Source: an uncultured Bulleidia sp.
GTDB lineage: Bacteria > Bacillota_I > Bacilli_A > Erysipelotrichales > Erysipelotrichaceae
DNA length: 64,000 bases
Assembly (NCBI GenBank): GCA_934725105.1
Contig: CAKVBD010000005.1
Coordinates: forward strand, 1 to 64,000
Direction: 5' to 3'
Part shown: positions 18,837 through 27,619 of the stretch, piece by piece
How the letters are laid out: every line of letters begins with the position of its first letter
How positions within the stretch are numbered: position 1 is the first letter of the stretch
Made by a program: the position numbers and the translations under genes
Notes under the pieces: generated by a model
Database searches by the model: none
Told to the model about the DNA's origin: nothing
The model's input: the letters and a program-made list of their open reading frames with translations, nothing else

Positions 18837-19517
18837 CTAAATGTTATGTAAGATTTTTTGTAGATATTCATGAAATGCTTTCTGTTTTCTTCGTATACTA
18901 ACGTATTCTATAGATTGATTATCTAGTGTGATTTTCGAATCATTGAATTCTGAGATATGTTTGTAATTAACCATGATTGATCGATCAATCCATATCATAG
19001 AGTCTTTACTTTGTTCATAGATGCATTTTAAATTTGTATCAAATATACGAATGGTTGAAGAATGAAGATACAGAAATATTTTTCTGTTTTCACGTGTAAT
19101 TTTATAAATTGAAGACAATGGGATGTTTTGTGGGCCATGCATAGTTTTGACACAAATATATTTTTCAGTGTATTGATGAATCAATTTTGTTAAAACATTT
19201 TGAATTGTATTGTCATCATCACTTTTGACAATATATCCAATAACGTTTTGTGCGAATGCTTCCTGCATTCGATCAGAAATTGCTGAGATATAAATGATGT
19301 ATTTTGTTAGACTTCTACATTTTACAGATTCGTATATTCCATCTTCCTTGTCTAGTTCAATATCAAGTAAAAGAAAATCACAACTGTTATTAGAAGCTAA
19401 AAAAGAAGTAATGCTGTGATAAGTATGTATTTCTGCATTGCTTTGTATTTGCTTAAGGATTTTTATGATTCTATTCGTATCGAATACTGAATTATCAATA
19501 ATTGCAATTTTTACCAT
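18837..19517 (-). CDS. LytTR-family response regulator
   Basis: 226 residues with a receiver domain (1-125) and a LytTR DNA-binding domain (about 130-224). The phosphoacceptor Asp is in LLLDIEL, the switch Ser in YISA and the Lys in YIVKSD. The usual acidic pair near the N-terminus reads IIDNS, so the second acid is Asn. The LytTR part has SIYKITRENRKIFLYL and WIDRSIMVNYKHI. Such regulators are usual partners of AgrC-like kinases. First gene of the minus-strand set. Confidence 0.85.
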   Translation of the reverse strand: MVKIAIIDNSVFDTNRIIKILKQIQSNAEIHTYHSITSFLASNNSCDFLLLDIELDKEDGIYESVKCRSLTKYIIYISAISDRMQEAFAQNVIGYIVKSDDDNTIQNVLTKLIHQYTEKYICVKTMHGPQNIPLSSIYKITRENRKIFLYLHSSTIRIFDTNLKCIYEQSKDSMIWIDRSIMVNYKHISEFNDSKITLDNQSIEYVSIRRKQKAFHEYLQKILHNI

Positions 19518-19531
19518 AATATCTTTTCATT

Positions 19532-19560
19532 ATTTTGACTCATGAATCGGTAATGTGCAA
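19532..19560 (-). promoter_or_regulatory. Candidate promoter of the LytTR operon
   Basis: On the minus strand TTGCAC (19560-19555), 17 nt, then CAAAAT (19537-19532), ending 14 nt before the regulator ATG. The -35 is fair and the -10 weak, as expected for an activated promoter. Confidence 0.4.
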
Positions 19561-19577
19561 CAAAAAATAAATTGAGA

Positions 19578-19609
19578 AGAAATTCATACGACAGACGCAA
19601 CGAATTTCT
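19578..19609. repeat. Inverted repeat between the LytTR operon and rny
   Basis: AGAAATTC (19578-19585) and GAATTTCT (19602-19609) are a perfect 8-bp inverted repeat separated by 16 nt. It lies just upstream of the candidate LytTR operon -35 and about 20 nt upstream of the rny -35. It could be an operator. Confidence 0.4.
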
Positions 19610-19629
19610 AGAGTTTAAACTGTAATCGC

Positions 19630-19658
19630 TTGTGAAAAAGTGTCAATAATTGTATAAT
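19630..19658 (+). promoter_or_regulatory. SigA-type promoter of rny
   Basis: TTGTGA at 19630-19635, 17 nt, TATAAT at 19653-19658. The RNase J-like gene has the same -35, spacer length and -10 at 23079-23107. Confidence 0.8.
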
Positions 19659-19707
19659 TACAGATGGGAGAATTTCTCAAATCACACGCAATATGGAGGA
19701 CATAAAT

Positions 19708-21252
19708 ATGGCACAGATCATAATTGCTGTGATTGCAGGTATTGTTGTAGGCGTAATCCTAATGTGGATTGCTGGAAAAATGGGCCTGGATCGTAATAAA
19801 GAAAAGAGCCAGGGCATTATTGATGAAGCAAATTCCAAAGCGGAGACAATGATCCGTCAGGCAAATCTCGATGGTAAGCAGCAAGTTTATGAAATGAAGC
19901 TGCAGGCAGAAAAGGAAATCAAGGATCAGAAAGATAAGATTCAATTAACAGAAAATACTCTTCTGCGTCGAGAAGATAGTTTGAATTTCCGCGAAGAGAA
20001 CTTAAGAACACAGGAATCTAAACTAACGGATAAAGAAAAACTCGTTGACAGCAAGCTTGCTAATCTCAGTAAAAAAGAAGATGAATTGCAGGAAAAGATT
20101 GATAATCAGGTATGTGTACTAGAACAGGTTGCACATTTATCTCAAGAAGATGCAAAGAAAGAGTTGATGGAACTTGTTGAAAAGAAGACAGAAAGTGAAA
20201 TCGCTACTTACTTGCGTGATCGTCAGGAAGAAGCAGAAACAACTGCTTCTGATTATGCTAGAAATGCAATTGCATTAGCTATTCAAAGATATTCACAGGA
20301 CGAAGTTATTGAAAGAACAGTTTCTACAGTGACACTTCCAAGTGAAGAAATGAAGGGTAGAATCATTGGTAGAGAAGGCAGAAACATCCGTGCAATTGAA
20401 CAGGCAACAGGTGTGGATCTGATTATCGATGATACACCAGATGTTATTACAGTCAGCTGTTTCGATCCAATTCGTAGAGAAATCGCAAGACAGTCTCTTG
20501 AGATTTTGATGAAGGATGGAAGAATTCAGCCAGGACGTATTGAAGAAGTTATTAACAAGGTAACAAAAGAACTGGATGAAACAATCTTCAAGATTGGTAA
20601 TGAAACAGTTTACAAGTTAGGTATCGGTAAAATGAATCGTGAATTGATCCGTCTTGTTGGTCGTTTACGTTTCCGTTACAGCTATGGTCAGAATGGACTT
20701 GAACATTCTATCGAAGTTGCAAATTTTGCGGGTATGATGGCTGCTGAGCTTGGATTGAACCAGGTTTTAGCAAAGCGTGCAGGTTTATTGCATGATATTG
20801 GTAAAGCAGTGGATTTTGAACAAGAAGGAAGCCATGTTGAACTTGGTGCTAAGTTTGCTAAGAAATATGGTGAAAACCCTATTATTATCAATGCAATCGA
20901 ATCTCACCATGGAGATACAGAAGCAACAGATATCATTGCAGTACTTGTTGCTGCAGCAGATACAATTTCTGCAGCTAGACCTGGAGCTCGTTATGAATCC
21001 ATGGAAGGCTATATTGAGCGTCTAGAAAATCTTGAAAAGATTGCTACAAGCTTCGATGGTGTTGAAAAAGCATTCGCAATCCAGGCTGGTAGAGAAATCA
21101 GAATCATGGTTCAGCCAGAAAAGATTGATGATATTACTATGGTCAAGGTTGCTCATGATATTCGTGAAAAGATTGAAAATGAATTAACTTATCCTGGTCA
21201 GATCAAAGTGACTTTGATTCGTGAAGTTCGTGTTCAAGAATTAGCTAAGTAA
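19708..21252 (+). CDS. rny: Ribonuclease Y
   Basis: Membrane-bound endoribonuclease that starts mRNA decay in Firmicutes. 514 residues: N-terminal membrane helix (about 3-23), long coiled coil (about 30-180), KH domain (EEMKGRIIGREGRNIRAIEQ) and HD domain (LEHSIEVANFAG, GLLHDIGKA). The ATG at 19708 follows GGAGGACAT; the frame extends 15 nt further up. A short GAGAA/TTCTC hairpin can form in its 5' leader near 19668. Monocistronic. Confidence 0.96.
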   Translation: MAQIIIAVIAGIVVGVILMWIAGKMGLDRNKEKSQGIIDEANSKAETMIRQANLDGKQQVYEMKLQAEKEIKDQKDKIQLTENTLLRREDSLNFREENLRTQESKLTDKEKLVDSKLANLSKKEDELQEKIDNQVCVLEQVAHLSQEDAKKELMELVEKKTESEIATYLRDRQEEAETTASDYARNAIALAIQRYSQDEVIERTVSTVTLPSEEMKGRIIGREGRNIRAIEQATGVDLIIDDTPDVITVSCFDPIRREIARQSLEILMKDGRIQPGRIEEVINKVTKELDETIFKIGNETVYKLGIGKMNRELIRLVGRLRFRYSYGQNGLEHSIEVANFAGMMAAELGLNQVLAKRAGLLHDIGKAVDFEQEGSHVELGAKFAKKYGENPIIINAIESHHGDTEATDIIAVLVAAADTISAARPGARYESMEGYIERLENLEKIATSFDGVEKAFAIQAGREIRIMVQPEKIDDITMVKVAHDIREKIENELTYPGQIKVTLIREVRVQELAK

Positions 21253-21262
21253 TCAGTAAATT

Positions 21263-21292
21263 GACATCTCTTTGATGGAGATGTCTTTCTTT
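21263..21292 (+). terminator. Terminator of rny
   Basis: GACATCTC (21263-21270) pairs with GAGATGTC (21278-21285), followed by TTTCTTTT. Confidence 0.88.
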
Positions 21293-21298
21293 TGCTTC

Positions 21299-21331
21299 AA
21301 AGTTAGTTTTTGCTAACTTTTGCATTTTTTT
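21299..21331 (+). repeat. Second hairpin upstream of the ferredoxin gene
   Basis: AAAGTTAG (21299-21306) and CTAACTTT (21313-21320) form a perfect 8-bp palindrome, followed by TGCATTTTTTT. It may be a backup terminator. A further AAGTTAGT half-site follows at 21335-21342, next to the ferredoxin -35, so an operator role is possible. Confidence 0.5.
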
Positions 21332-21341
21332 CACAAGTTAG

Positions 21342-21370
21342 TTGTCGGAAAAAATCATGGGTGCTATAAT
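21342..21370 (+). promoter_or_regulatory. SigA-type promoter of the ferredoxin gene
   Basis: TTGTCG at 21342-21347, 17 nt, TATAAT at 21365-21370. The GAAGGAGG ribosome site follows. Confidence 0.7.
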
Positions 21371-21392
21371 CTTTCAAAGAAGGAGGAACATT

Positions 21393-21569
21393 ATGCCAGT
21401 AACAGTTGATAAGGATACTTGCATCGGTTGTGGTGCTTGTGTAGGTGTATGCCCAGTTTCTGCACTATCTTTAGATGATGAAGGTAAGTCCAGTTGTGAC
21501 GAAAGCGTATGCATTTCTTGCCTCTCTTGTGTAGGAGCTTGCCCAGTTTCTGCAATTTCTGAGAAGTAA
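21393..21569 (+). CDS. 2[4Fe-4S] ferredoxin
   Basis: A 58-residue electron carrier with two cluster motifs. The first is CIGCGACVGVCPV (C-x2-C-x2-C-x3-CP) and the second CISCLSCVGACPV, as in clostridial-type ferredoxins. The ATG at 21393 follows GAAGGAGGAAC; the longer open frame from 21342 runs over the promoter. Monocistronic, with its own promoter and terminator. Redox partners cannot be told from the context. Confidence 0.93.
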   Translation: MPVTVDKDTCIGCGACVGVCPVSALSLDDEGKSSCDESVCISCLSCVGACPVSAISEK

Positions 21570-21578
21570 GGGAAATAA

Positions 21579-21604
21579 AAAAACCAGTTTTTACTGGTTT
21601 TTTT
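21579..21604 (+). terminator. Terminator of the ferredoxin gene
   Basis: AAAAACCAGT, a 4-nt loop, ACTGGTTTTT (21579-21602), then more T. Confidence 0.9.
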
Positions 21605-21623
21605 ATATTCTTCTGCATGTTTC

Positions 21624-21632
21624 TGATATAAT
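21624..21632 (+). promoter_or_regulatory. Extended -10 promoter of miaB
   Basis: TGATATAAT is a TGn extended -10 with a perfect TATAAT, 21 nt before the miaB ATG; CACGGAG follows as ribosome site. Confidence 0.6.
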
Positions 21633-21653
21633 ACTTACTCACGGAGAATAACT

Positions 21654-23084
21654 ATGAATAAAGATTATCAATTACCAAGTCAAAAAGACGCAGCGAAAAG
21701 AAGCAGAAATGAAGTTGAAATAGAATATGGTCTTTTCTCTATGAATGACCAGTTAGAAGAATTAGGAAAAAATAAAAAATACTATATTCGTACATATGGC
21801 TGTCAGGCTAACGTTAGAGATGGCGAAAGTATTGCGGGTATGATGGAAGTCATGGGCTTTACAAATACAGAAGATACGGCAGAAGCTGATGTATTGATTT
21901 TTAATACGTGTGCAGTGAGAAGAGCTGCAGAAGAACATGTATTAGGTGAAATCGGTATGCTGAAGGGATTGAAAAATGAAAATCCTGATCGTATTTTCTG
22001 CGTATGTGGATGTATGGCACAGGAAGAAAGTGTTGTACAGGAAATTTTGAAGAGCTATCCTCAGGTAGATCTGATTTTTGGTACACATAATATTTATCGT
22101 TTACCAGATCTATTGAAGGAAGTTATGACAACAAAGAAAAGAAAGGTTGAAGTACTTTCTGAAGAAGGAAGAATCATTGAAAATCTTCCTGTTAAGCGTA
22201 CACAGAATGTGAAGGGATATGTAGATATTATGTATGGATGCAATAAGTTCTGTACATACTGTATTGTTCCTTATACACGTGGAAAAGAAAGAAGCAGAAG
22301 AATGTCTGACATCATTCGTGAAGTGAAGCAGCTCATTCAAAATGGTGGTAAAGAAGTTATTCTTTTAGGTCAGAATGTGAATGCATATGGCAAAGATCTT
22401 GGTATGGATGATGGATTTACGGATCTATTGATTGCGGTAGCAGAAACAGGAATTGAAAGAATTCGTTTCTATTCTTCTTCTCCTAGAGACTATTCTGAAA
22501 GTACAATTCAGGCGATGCTGGATCATCCAAATATTATGCCAGCCCTCCATTTGCCAGTACAGTCTGGTTCAAATGAAGTATTAAGACGTATGGCAAGAGG
22601 ATATACAATTGAACAATATAAGGAAGTATTTGACCGTTTGAAAAATAAGATTCCAAACATTACATTTACAACTGATTTGATTGTTGGCTTCCCTCAAGAA
22701 ACTGATGAAGAATTCCGCGATACAATTGCACTTGTTGACTATTGTAAGTTTGATGGTGCTTTCTCTTTCATGTATTCACCACGTGAAGGAACACCAGCTG
22801 CACGTATGGATGGTCAAATTGATGCTGCAGTGAAAAAAGAAAGACTGCATGAACTTAATGAACATATTAATCATTGGGCAAGGGAAAACAATCAGAAATA
22901 CTTACATAAGACAGTGAAGGTTTTATGTGAAGGAAGAAGCAAGAAAAACGATGCGGTGTATTCTGGATATTCTGAAGAGAATAAGCTTGTCAATTTTACA
23001 GGTCCAGAAGGATTGGAAAACCAAATTGTTGAAGTTGAAATTACAGAAGTGCGCAGCTTCTCTTTGAATGGGAAAGCATTGTGA
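21654..23084 (+). CDS. miaB: tRNA-2-methylthio-N6-dimethylallyladenosine synthase MiaB
   Basis: Radical-SAM methylthiotransferase acting on i6A37 of tRNAs. 476 residues: N-terminal MTTase domain with cluster Cys in YIRTYGCQANVRDGE, FNTCAVRRAAEEH and VCGCMAQ; radical-SAM motif GCNKFCTYC (C-x3-C-x2-C); C-terminal TRAM domain. The extra N-terminal 45 residues before the first Cys match Firmicute MiaB rather than RimO or MtaB. Confidence 0.95.
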   Translation: MNKDYQLPSQKDAAKRSRNEVEIEYGLFSMNDQLEELGKNKKYYIRTYGCQANVRDGESIAGMMEVMGFTNTEDTAEADVLIFNTCAVRRAAEEHVLGEIGMLKGLKNENPDRIFCVCGCMAQEESVVQEILKSYPQVDLIFGTHNIYRLPDLLKEVMTTKKRKVEVLSEEGRIIENLPVKRTQNVKGYVDIMYGCNKFCTYCIVPYTRGKERSRRMSDIIREVKQLIQNGGKEVILLGQNVNAYGKDLGMDDGFTDLLIAVAETGIERIRFYSSSPRDYSESTIQAMLDHPNIMPALHLPVQSGSNEVLRRMARGYTIEQYKEVFDRLKNKIPNITFTTDLIVGFPQETDEEFRDTIALVDYCKFDGAFSFMYSPREGTPAARMDGQIDAAVKKERLHELNEHINHWARENNQKYLHKTVKVLCEGRSKKNDAVYSGYSEENKLVNFTGPEGLENQIVEVEITEVRSFSLNGKAL

Positions 23085-23107
23085 TAAAAACGTCTTTGTT
23101 TTATAAT
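23079..23107 (+). promoter_or_regulatory. SigA-type promoter of the RNase J-like gene
   Basis: TTGTGA at 23079-23084 (the last Leu codon and stop of miaB), 17 nt, TATAAT at 23102-23107. Identical boxes and spacing to the rny promoter. Confidence 0.65.
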
Positions 23108-23150
23108 GGTGACGTAAAAATGAACATTGAAAAATAATTGGAGGAAAGAT

Positions 23151-24818
23151 ATGAGTAGAGTACGAATTTTTGCTCTCGGTGGTCTGGACGAAGATGGAAA
23201 AAACATGTATATCATCGAAAATAATGATGATATCTTTGTTTTGGAATGTGGTTTGAAATATCCAGATGCAGATCAGCTTGGAATTGAAATGATTATTCCT
23301 GATTTTACTTATTTAATCAATAATAAAGATCGTGTCAAAGGCTTGTTTATTACACATGGTCATGAAGATGTGATTGCAGCTTTACCGATGCTTTTAAAGC
23401 AGGTCCCTGATATTCCTGTATATATGGCTCCATTAACTGCATTGATGTTTGAAAGACGTGCAAAGCAGTATGGCTTAGGAAAGCTGAATATTCATAGAGT
23501 TAGAAGAAACAGTACATTCAAGATTGGAAAGACTGAAATCAAGACATTTGGAACAACACAGTCTATTGCGGATGGTTTTGGTGTTGCAATCAAAACAAGT
23601 GATGGATATATTGTGTACACTTCTGAATTTATTGTTGACTATGATATTAAAAATGAAGCATTCTCAACAGATATTACAAATATTACAGATCTAGGACATG
23701 ATGGTGTATTGGCTTTATTGTGTGAATCTGTTGGTTCAAATCGACCTGGTCATTCTGCACCTTCTCATCGTATTACGGATGTCATTGATCCATATTTTGA
23801 AGATGCAAAGGGTAGAATTCTAGTTACTGTATACAATCAGAATATCTATCGTGTCATTGAAATCATTGAACTTGCGAATAAATACAATCGTAAGATCATG
23901 ATCTATGATGATGAACTGCGTAAGTTAATGAATGATATGGCAAAGCTTGGCTATTATCATATCCCTGCAGGCTTAGAAGTATCTAAGGATTCTTTCAGCA
24001 ATGATATGGAAAATATCGTTATTATCGTTGCGGGAACTGGTTCTACGATCTTCAATAAAGTACATAAGATTGCAACAAAGGAAGATGCATTGATTGAAAT
24101 GCATAAGACAGATACAGTCATTATTACATCTCCTGCAGTACCAGGTACTGAAAGATATGAAGCAGGCATGGAAGATGATTTGTATAGAGAAACTGATCGT
24201 GTAGAAGCAGTGGATACAAAACGTGCATTCTCTATGCATGCATCCATTGAAGATATCAAGATGATGGTGTATCTCATGCATCCAAAATACTTTATGCCTG
24301 TTAAAGGGGAATATAGACAGTTGATTTCTAATGCAAATATTGCTTTAGATATGGGATATAGTGCCGCAAATATCATTGTTATGGACAATGGTCAGGTTGC
24401 TACTTTTGAAGATGGCAAGATTCAGAAGAATTTTGATTCTGTGGATGTTGGTGATGTTATGATCGATGGTGGCGATTCCCTGGATGCAACGGGTATGGTC
24501 ATTAAAGATCGTGAAACTTTAAGTACAGATGGTGCTATTATTATTGGTATTGTTGTGAATCATGCAACAAAGGAAATTATTGGCGGACCAGATGTACAGT
24601 CTAGAGGTGTTATCTATCTGAAAGATGCTGATTATATTGTGAAGCAGATTGGTGTCTTGATGGAAAATACGATTAACGAGGCAGTGAAAGAAAATCGCTA
24701 TGATAATATGTCAGTACGTTCAGAAGCAAGAGAAAAGATTGCACGCTACGTATTGCATGAAACTGGAAAGAGACCAATGATCCTTCCAGCAATCATAGAG
24801 ATCAATACAAAAGATTAA
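23151..24818 (+). CDS. RNase J-family protein (J2-like), active-site residues largely lost
   Basis: About 555 residues with the RNase J architecture: metallo-beta-lactamase core, beta-CASP insertion and a C-terminal domain ending in MILPAIIEI. Compared with Bacillus RNase J1, His69, His71 and Asp73 are kept, but the next His is Val74, the His of the HSIPD motif is Gln137, the Asp of TGDFKFD is Glu159, and the His of PIHGEYR is Lys385. His363 of the SGH motif is kept. Bacillus RNase J2 is also degenerate but keeps more ligands. It is therefore probably a structural partner of an active RNase J encoded elsewhere. Start ATG 23151 follows TTGGAGG. Confidence 0.88.
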   Translation: MSRVRIFALGGLDEDGKNMYIIENNDDIFVLECGLKYPDADQLGIEMIIPDFTYLINNKDRVKGLFITHGHEDVIAALPMLLKQVPDIPVYMAPLTALMFERRAKQYGLGKLNIHRVRRNSTFKIGKTEIKTFGTTQSIADGFGVAIKTSDGYIVYTSEFIVDYDIKNEAFSTDITNITDLGHDGVLALLCESVGSNRPGHSAPSHRITDVIDPYFEDAKGRILVTVYNQNIYRVIEIIELANKYNRKIMIYDDELRKLMNDMAKLGYYHIPAGLEVSKDSFSNDMENIVIIVAGTGSTIFNKVHKIATKEDALIEMHKTDTVIITSPAVPGTERYEAGMEDDLYRETDRVEAVDTKRAFSMHASIEDIKMMVYLMHPKYFMPVKGEYRQLISNANIALDMGYSAANIIVMDNGQVATFEDGKIQKNFDSVDVGDVMIDGGDSLDATGMVIKDRETLSTDGAIIIGIVVNHATKEIIGGPDVQSRGVIYLKDADYIVKQIGVLMENTINEAVKENRYDNMSVRSEAREKIARYVLHETGKRPMILPAIIEINTKD

Positions 24819-24827
24819 GAGGGAATT

Positions 24828-27377
24828 GTGGCTAGAAAAACAAAAGCACAGTTAAAAAGAGAAAGAGATAGAGAAATCAAGCAATGGATCACAGTTGTGA
24901 TCCTTTTCGCATTGATGATCATTGGATTAATGAAATCTGGTGTTGTTGGTTTGTTTCTGTTTAATCTGCAAAGATATTTGCTTGGGTTCTTATTCTGGGT
25001 CATTCTAGGTTCATTTATTATCATGATTCTGATGAATGTCATGAACCGTCATCATGAAAATGATGATGTGAATCCAGTACCATTTATTCTTGTAGATTGT
25101 GCAATCTTATTGATTTGTTCCTACATTTCAACACAGGATACTGGTATTCCAGTATTTATGCAATACATTGTTCATATTGCAGATTACTTCACAACGAGTG
25201 ATGTCGTGATTGGCGGAGGTATGATTGGTTCTTTGCTTTATGCCATCTCTTCCATGTTATTTGGAAGAATTGGTGTAGTGATCGTCATACTTGTTCTTTT
25301 GATTATTTCAATGTTATTGATTGTTTCTTTAGATGTTTACAAGAAAGCGTTCTATACGATTTTTGAATTCTTTAAAACACCAGAAAGAGAAGAAGAGGAA
25401 GAAGCTGTTGTTGAACAACCAGTGGAAGAAGCAAAACCAAAAAATCTTTGGATCATGCTGGAAGAACATAAAGAAAAAAAAGAAGCAAAGAAAGCATTGC
25501 TTGGTTCAATCAATGTTGATGAAAATGTTGAAAGTAAAGATACAACAGATATATTGACAGAAGAAAAGAAAGAAGAACCGCATATTACAAAGTTAATTAA
25601 TATTACAGCAGATCGTGATACGGAAGAAATTCCTGTTGTCTCCATTCCTGGAAAAACGATTTCTTCTGAAAAGTCTGTATTTATCAATGTTGATGATCTG
25701 CAGGATTCCTATGAGAATTTTGAAGAAGATGAGCCACAGGAAGATTTTGAAAAGACAGCTGAGTTGAACTTTGATGAACCAGAACAGGAAGAAATGCAGG
25801 AAATTGACGCTGTAGATGAAATTCATGCTGAAGATGAGGTTGATGAAGCACAGCCACAGGAAACCGCAAAGAAACCAGAAGTCAAGCTTTCTAAAAAGCC
25901 ATATAAGATTCCGAATGCAAGAATGATTTCTCAAATGCTGGATCCTTTACCTTCTAAGGATGCCAATATGGATAATGAAATTGCCGCAAAAGAGAAGGGT
26001 GAGTTATTGATCAATATTCTGCATAACTTTGATATTGAAGCACAGTTGATTGATACACATATTGGTCCATCTGTTACGCAGTTTGAAATCAAACCAGATG
26101 CAAGTGTGAAAGTATCTAAGATCTTATCTCTTGCGGATAATATCAAAATGGCTCTTGCTGCAAAAGACGTTCGTATTGAAGCACCAATTCCTGGAAGAAA
26201 TGCGGTTGGTATTGAAATTCCGAATGTAAAGAGTACACCAGTTAAACTAAGAGAAATTATTTCAAATGTCAGTGAAAAAGATAAGAAACAGCCATTGCTG
26301 TTCTTTGTTGGTAAAGATCTATTAGGACAGACAGTAACATGTCGCTTGGATAAAATGCCGCATTTACTGATTGCTGGTGCAACGGGTTCTGGTAAATCTG
26401 TATGTATGAATGCAATCATTACATCTTTACTGTTAAGAACAGATCCAGAAGATGTCAAAATGCTGCTTGTGGATCCTAAAAAGGTTGAATTTACACCATA
26501 TTCAAGAATTCCACATTTGATTGGTCCAGTTATCAATGATCCAAATCAGGCAAACAATGCTTTAAAGGCAATTGTTCAGATCATGGATGAAAGATATAAC
26601 ATATTCGCTGCTGCTGGTGTTAGAAACATTGAAGTATTCAATGAAAAAGTCAGACAGCAGAATGGTGCAAAGAATCCTGATGGATCTCCATGTCCTAAGA
26701 AGATGCCTTATATCGTTGTTATTATTGATGAGTTGGCTGATTTGATGGCAGTTGCTGGAAAAGATGTTGAACAGTCTATTCAAAGAATTACACAGCTGGC
26801 ACGTGCAGCTGGTATCCATTTGATTGTAGCAACACAGCGTCCATCTGTAGATGTTATTACAGGTATTATCAAAGCAAACATTCCTTCCAGAATTGCATTT
26901 GCGGTTTCTTCTGGAACAGATTCAAGAACAATTCTAGATCACGCTGGTGCAGAAAGATTGCTTGGGAATGGTGATATGCTGTATATGCCAATTGGTGCAA
27001 GTTCTGCAATGCGTACACAAGGTGTATTTGTTACAGATGATGAAGTACAGAACATTACAAACTATGTATCCCAATGGTCACCAATGTATAACGATAAGTT
27101 TGTTCTTCTAGAAGGTATCAATGAAGGCAGCGGTATTGGTGGTGTAGCAACAATTAATGATGACCCATTATTTAAGGAAGTCAAAGAATATGTCGTAGAG
27201 GCACAGAAAGCTTCCACATCTCTTCTACAAAGAAGATTTGGCATTGGATATAATCGTGCAGCAAGAATGATTGATGCACTGGAAGAAGCTGGTGTAATTG
27301 GTCCTGCACAAGGCTCAAAACCTAGAGATGTATACTTAAAACCAGAAGATTTGGGTTTAGATCAGGAAGATTTCTAG
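24828..27377 (+). CDS. ftsK: DNA translocase FtsK/SpoIIIE
   Basis: Septal DNA pump that clears chromosome ends during division. 849 residues: four N-terminal membrane helices (about 20-180), an acidic Glu-rich linker (about 185-350), then the RecA-like motor with Walker A AGATGSGKSV near residue 517 and Walker B VVIIDELADLM. The C-terminal gamma winged helix (LQRRFGIGYNRAARMID) reads polar DNA motifs. The start is GTG at 24828 behind GAGGG, 9 nt after the RNase J-like gene, so the two are probably co-transcribed. Confidence 0.95.
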   Translation: MARKTKAQLKRERDREIKQWITVVILFALMIIGLMKSGVVGLFLFNLQRYLLGFLFWVILGSFIIMILMNVMNRHHENDDVNPVPFILVDCAILLICSYISTQDTGIPVFMQYIVHIADYFTTSDVVIGGGMIGSLLYAISSMLFGRIGVVIVILVLLIISMLLIVSLDVYKKAFYTIFEFFKTPEREEEEEAVVEQPVEEAKPKNLWIMLEEHKEKKEAKKALLGSINVDENVESKDTTDILTEEKKEEPHITKLINITADRDTEEIPVVSIPGKTISSEKSVFINVDDLQDSYENFEEDEPQEDFEKTAELNFDEPEQEEMQEIDAVDEIHAEDEVDEAQPQETAKKPEVKLSKKPYKIPNARMISQMLDPLPSKDANMDNEIAAKEKGELLINILHNFDIEAQLIDTHIGPSVTQFEIKPDASVKVSKILSLADNIKMALAAKDVRIEAPIPGRNAVGIEIPNVKSTPVKLREIISNVSEKDKKQPLLFFVGKDLLGQTVTCRLDKMPHLLIAGATGSGKSVCMNAIITSLLLRTDPEDVKMLLVDPKKVEFTPYSRIPHLIGPVINDPNQANNALKAIVQIMDERYNIFAAAGVRNIEVFNEKVRQQNGAKNPDGSPCPKKMPYIVVIIDELADLMAVAGKDVEQSIQRITQLARAAGIHLIVATQRPSVDVITGIIKANIPSRIAFAVSSGTDSRTILDHAGAERLLGNGDMLYMPIGASSAMRTQGVFVTDDEVQNITNYVSQWSPMYNDKFVLLEGINEGSGIGGVATINDDPLFKEVKEYVVEAQKASTSLLQRRFGIGYNRAARMIDALEEAGVIGPAQGSKPRDVYLKPEDLGLDQEDF

Positions 27378-27384
27378 TAAAGCC

Positions 27385-27412
27385 TTTACAAGTTAGAAAT
27401 ATATGTTATATT
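27385..27412 (+). promoter_or_regulatory. Promoter of ribU
   Basis: TTTACA (27385-27390), 16 nt, TATATT (27407-27412), with TGT before the -10. It starts just after the ftsK stop and feeds the FMN riboswitch. Confidence 0.6.
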
Positions 27413-27417
27413 ATTGA

Positions 27418-27534
27418 TGATAAATTTCAGGGCAGGGCGTAATTCCCGACCGGCGGTAAACTCCGCGAGCCGAAAGGTTGAGCTAGTGAAATTCTGGCAG
27501 CGACAGTAAAGTCTGGATGGAAGAGATTTTTATC
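27418..27534 (+). promoter_or_regulatory. FMN riboswitch (RFN element)
   Basis: The conserved aptamer blocks are present in order: CAGGGCAGGG, AATTCCCGACCGGCGGTAA, CCGCGAGCCG, CTGGCAGCGACAGTAAAGTC and TGGATGGAAGAGA. The P1 helix closes between about 27418 and 27534. Binding of FMN would favour the terminator downstream and shut off the riboflavin transporter gene. Confidence 0.95.
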
Positions 27535-27558
27535 TTTTGCTTTTAACAAGTTTTTTAC

Positions 27559-27589
27559 CCGGAGTTTATCTTATAAACCCCGGTTTTTT
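27559..27589 (+). terminator. Riboswitch-controlled terminator
   Basis: CCGGAGTTTAT (27559-27569) pairs with ATAAACCCCGG (27573-27583) with one A-C mismatch, then TTTTTT. It lies between the FMN aptamer and ribU, so control is by transcription attenuation. Confidence 0.9.
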
Positions 27590-27619
27590 GTTTAGAGGGG
27601 TTTTGGAGGTAGACAAAAA

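Noticed and set aside
18837..18871. N-terminal extension of the small membrane protein into the regulator gene
   Set aside because: The ATG at 18754 has a good ribosome site and starts at the membrane helix; the extension is a shadow of the LytTR gene.
25931..26536. 201-codon open frame on the minus strand inside ftsK
   Set aside because: It is antisense to the FtsK motor, has no ribosome site or family resemblance, and the opposite strand has all FtsK motifs.
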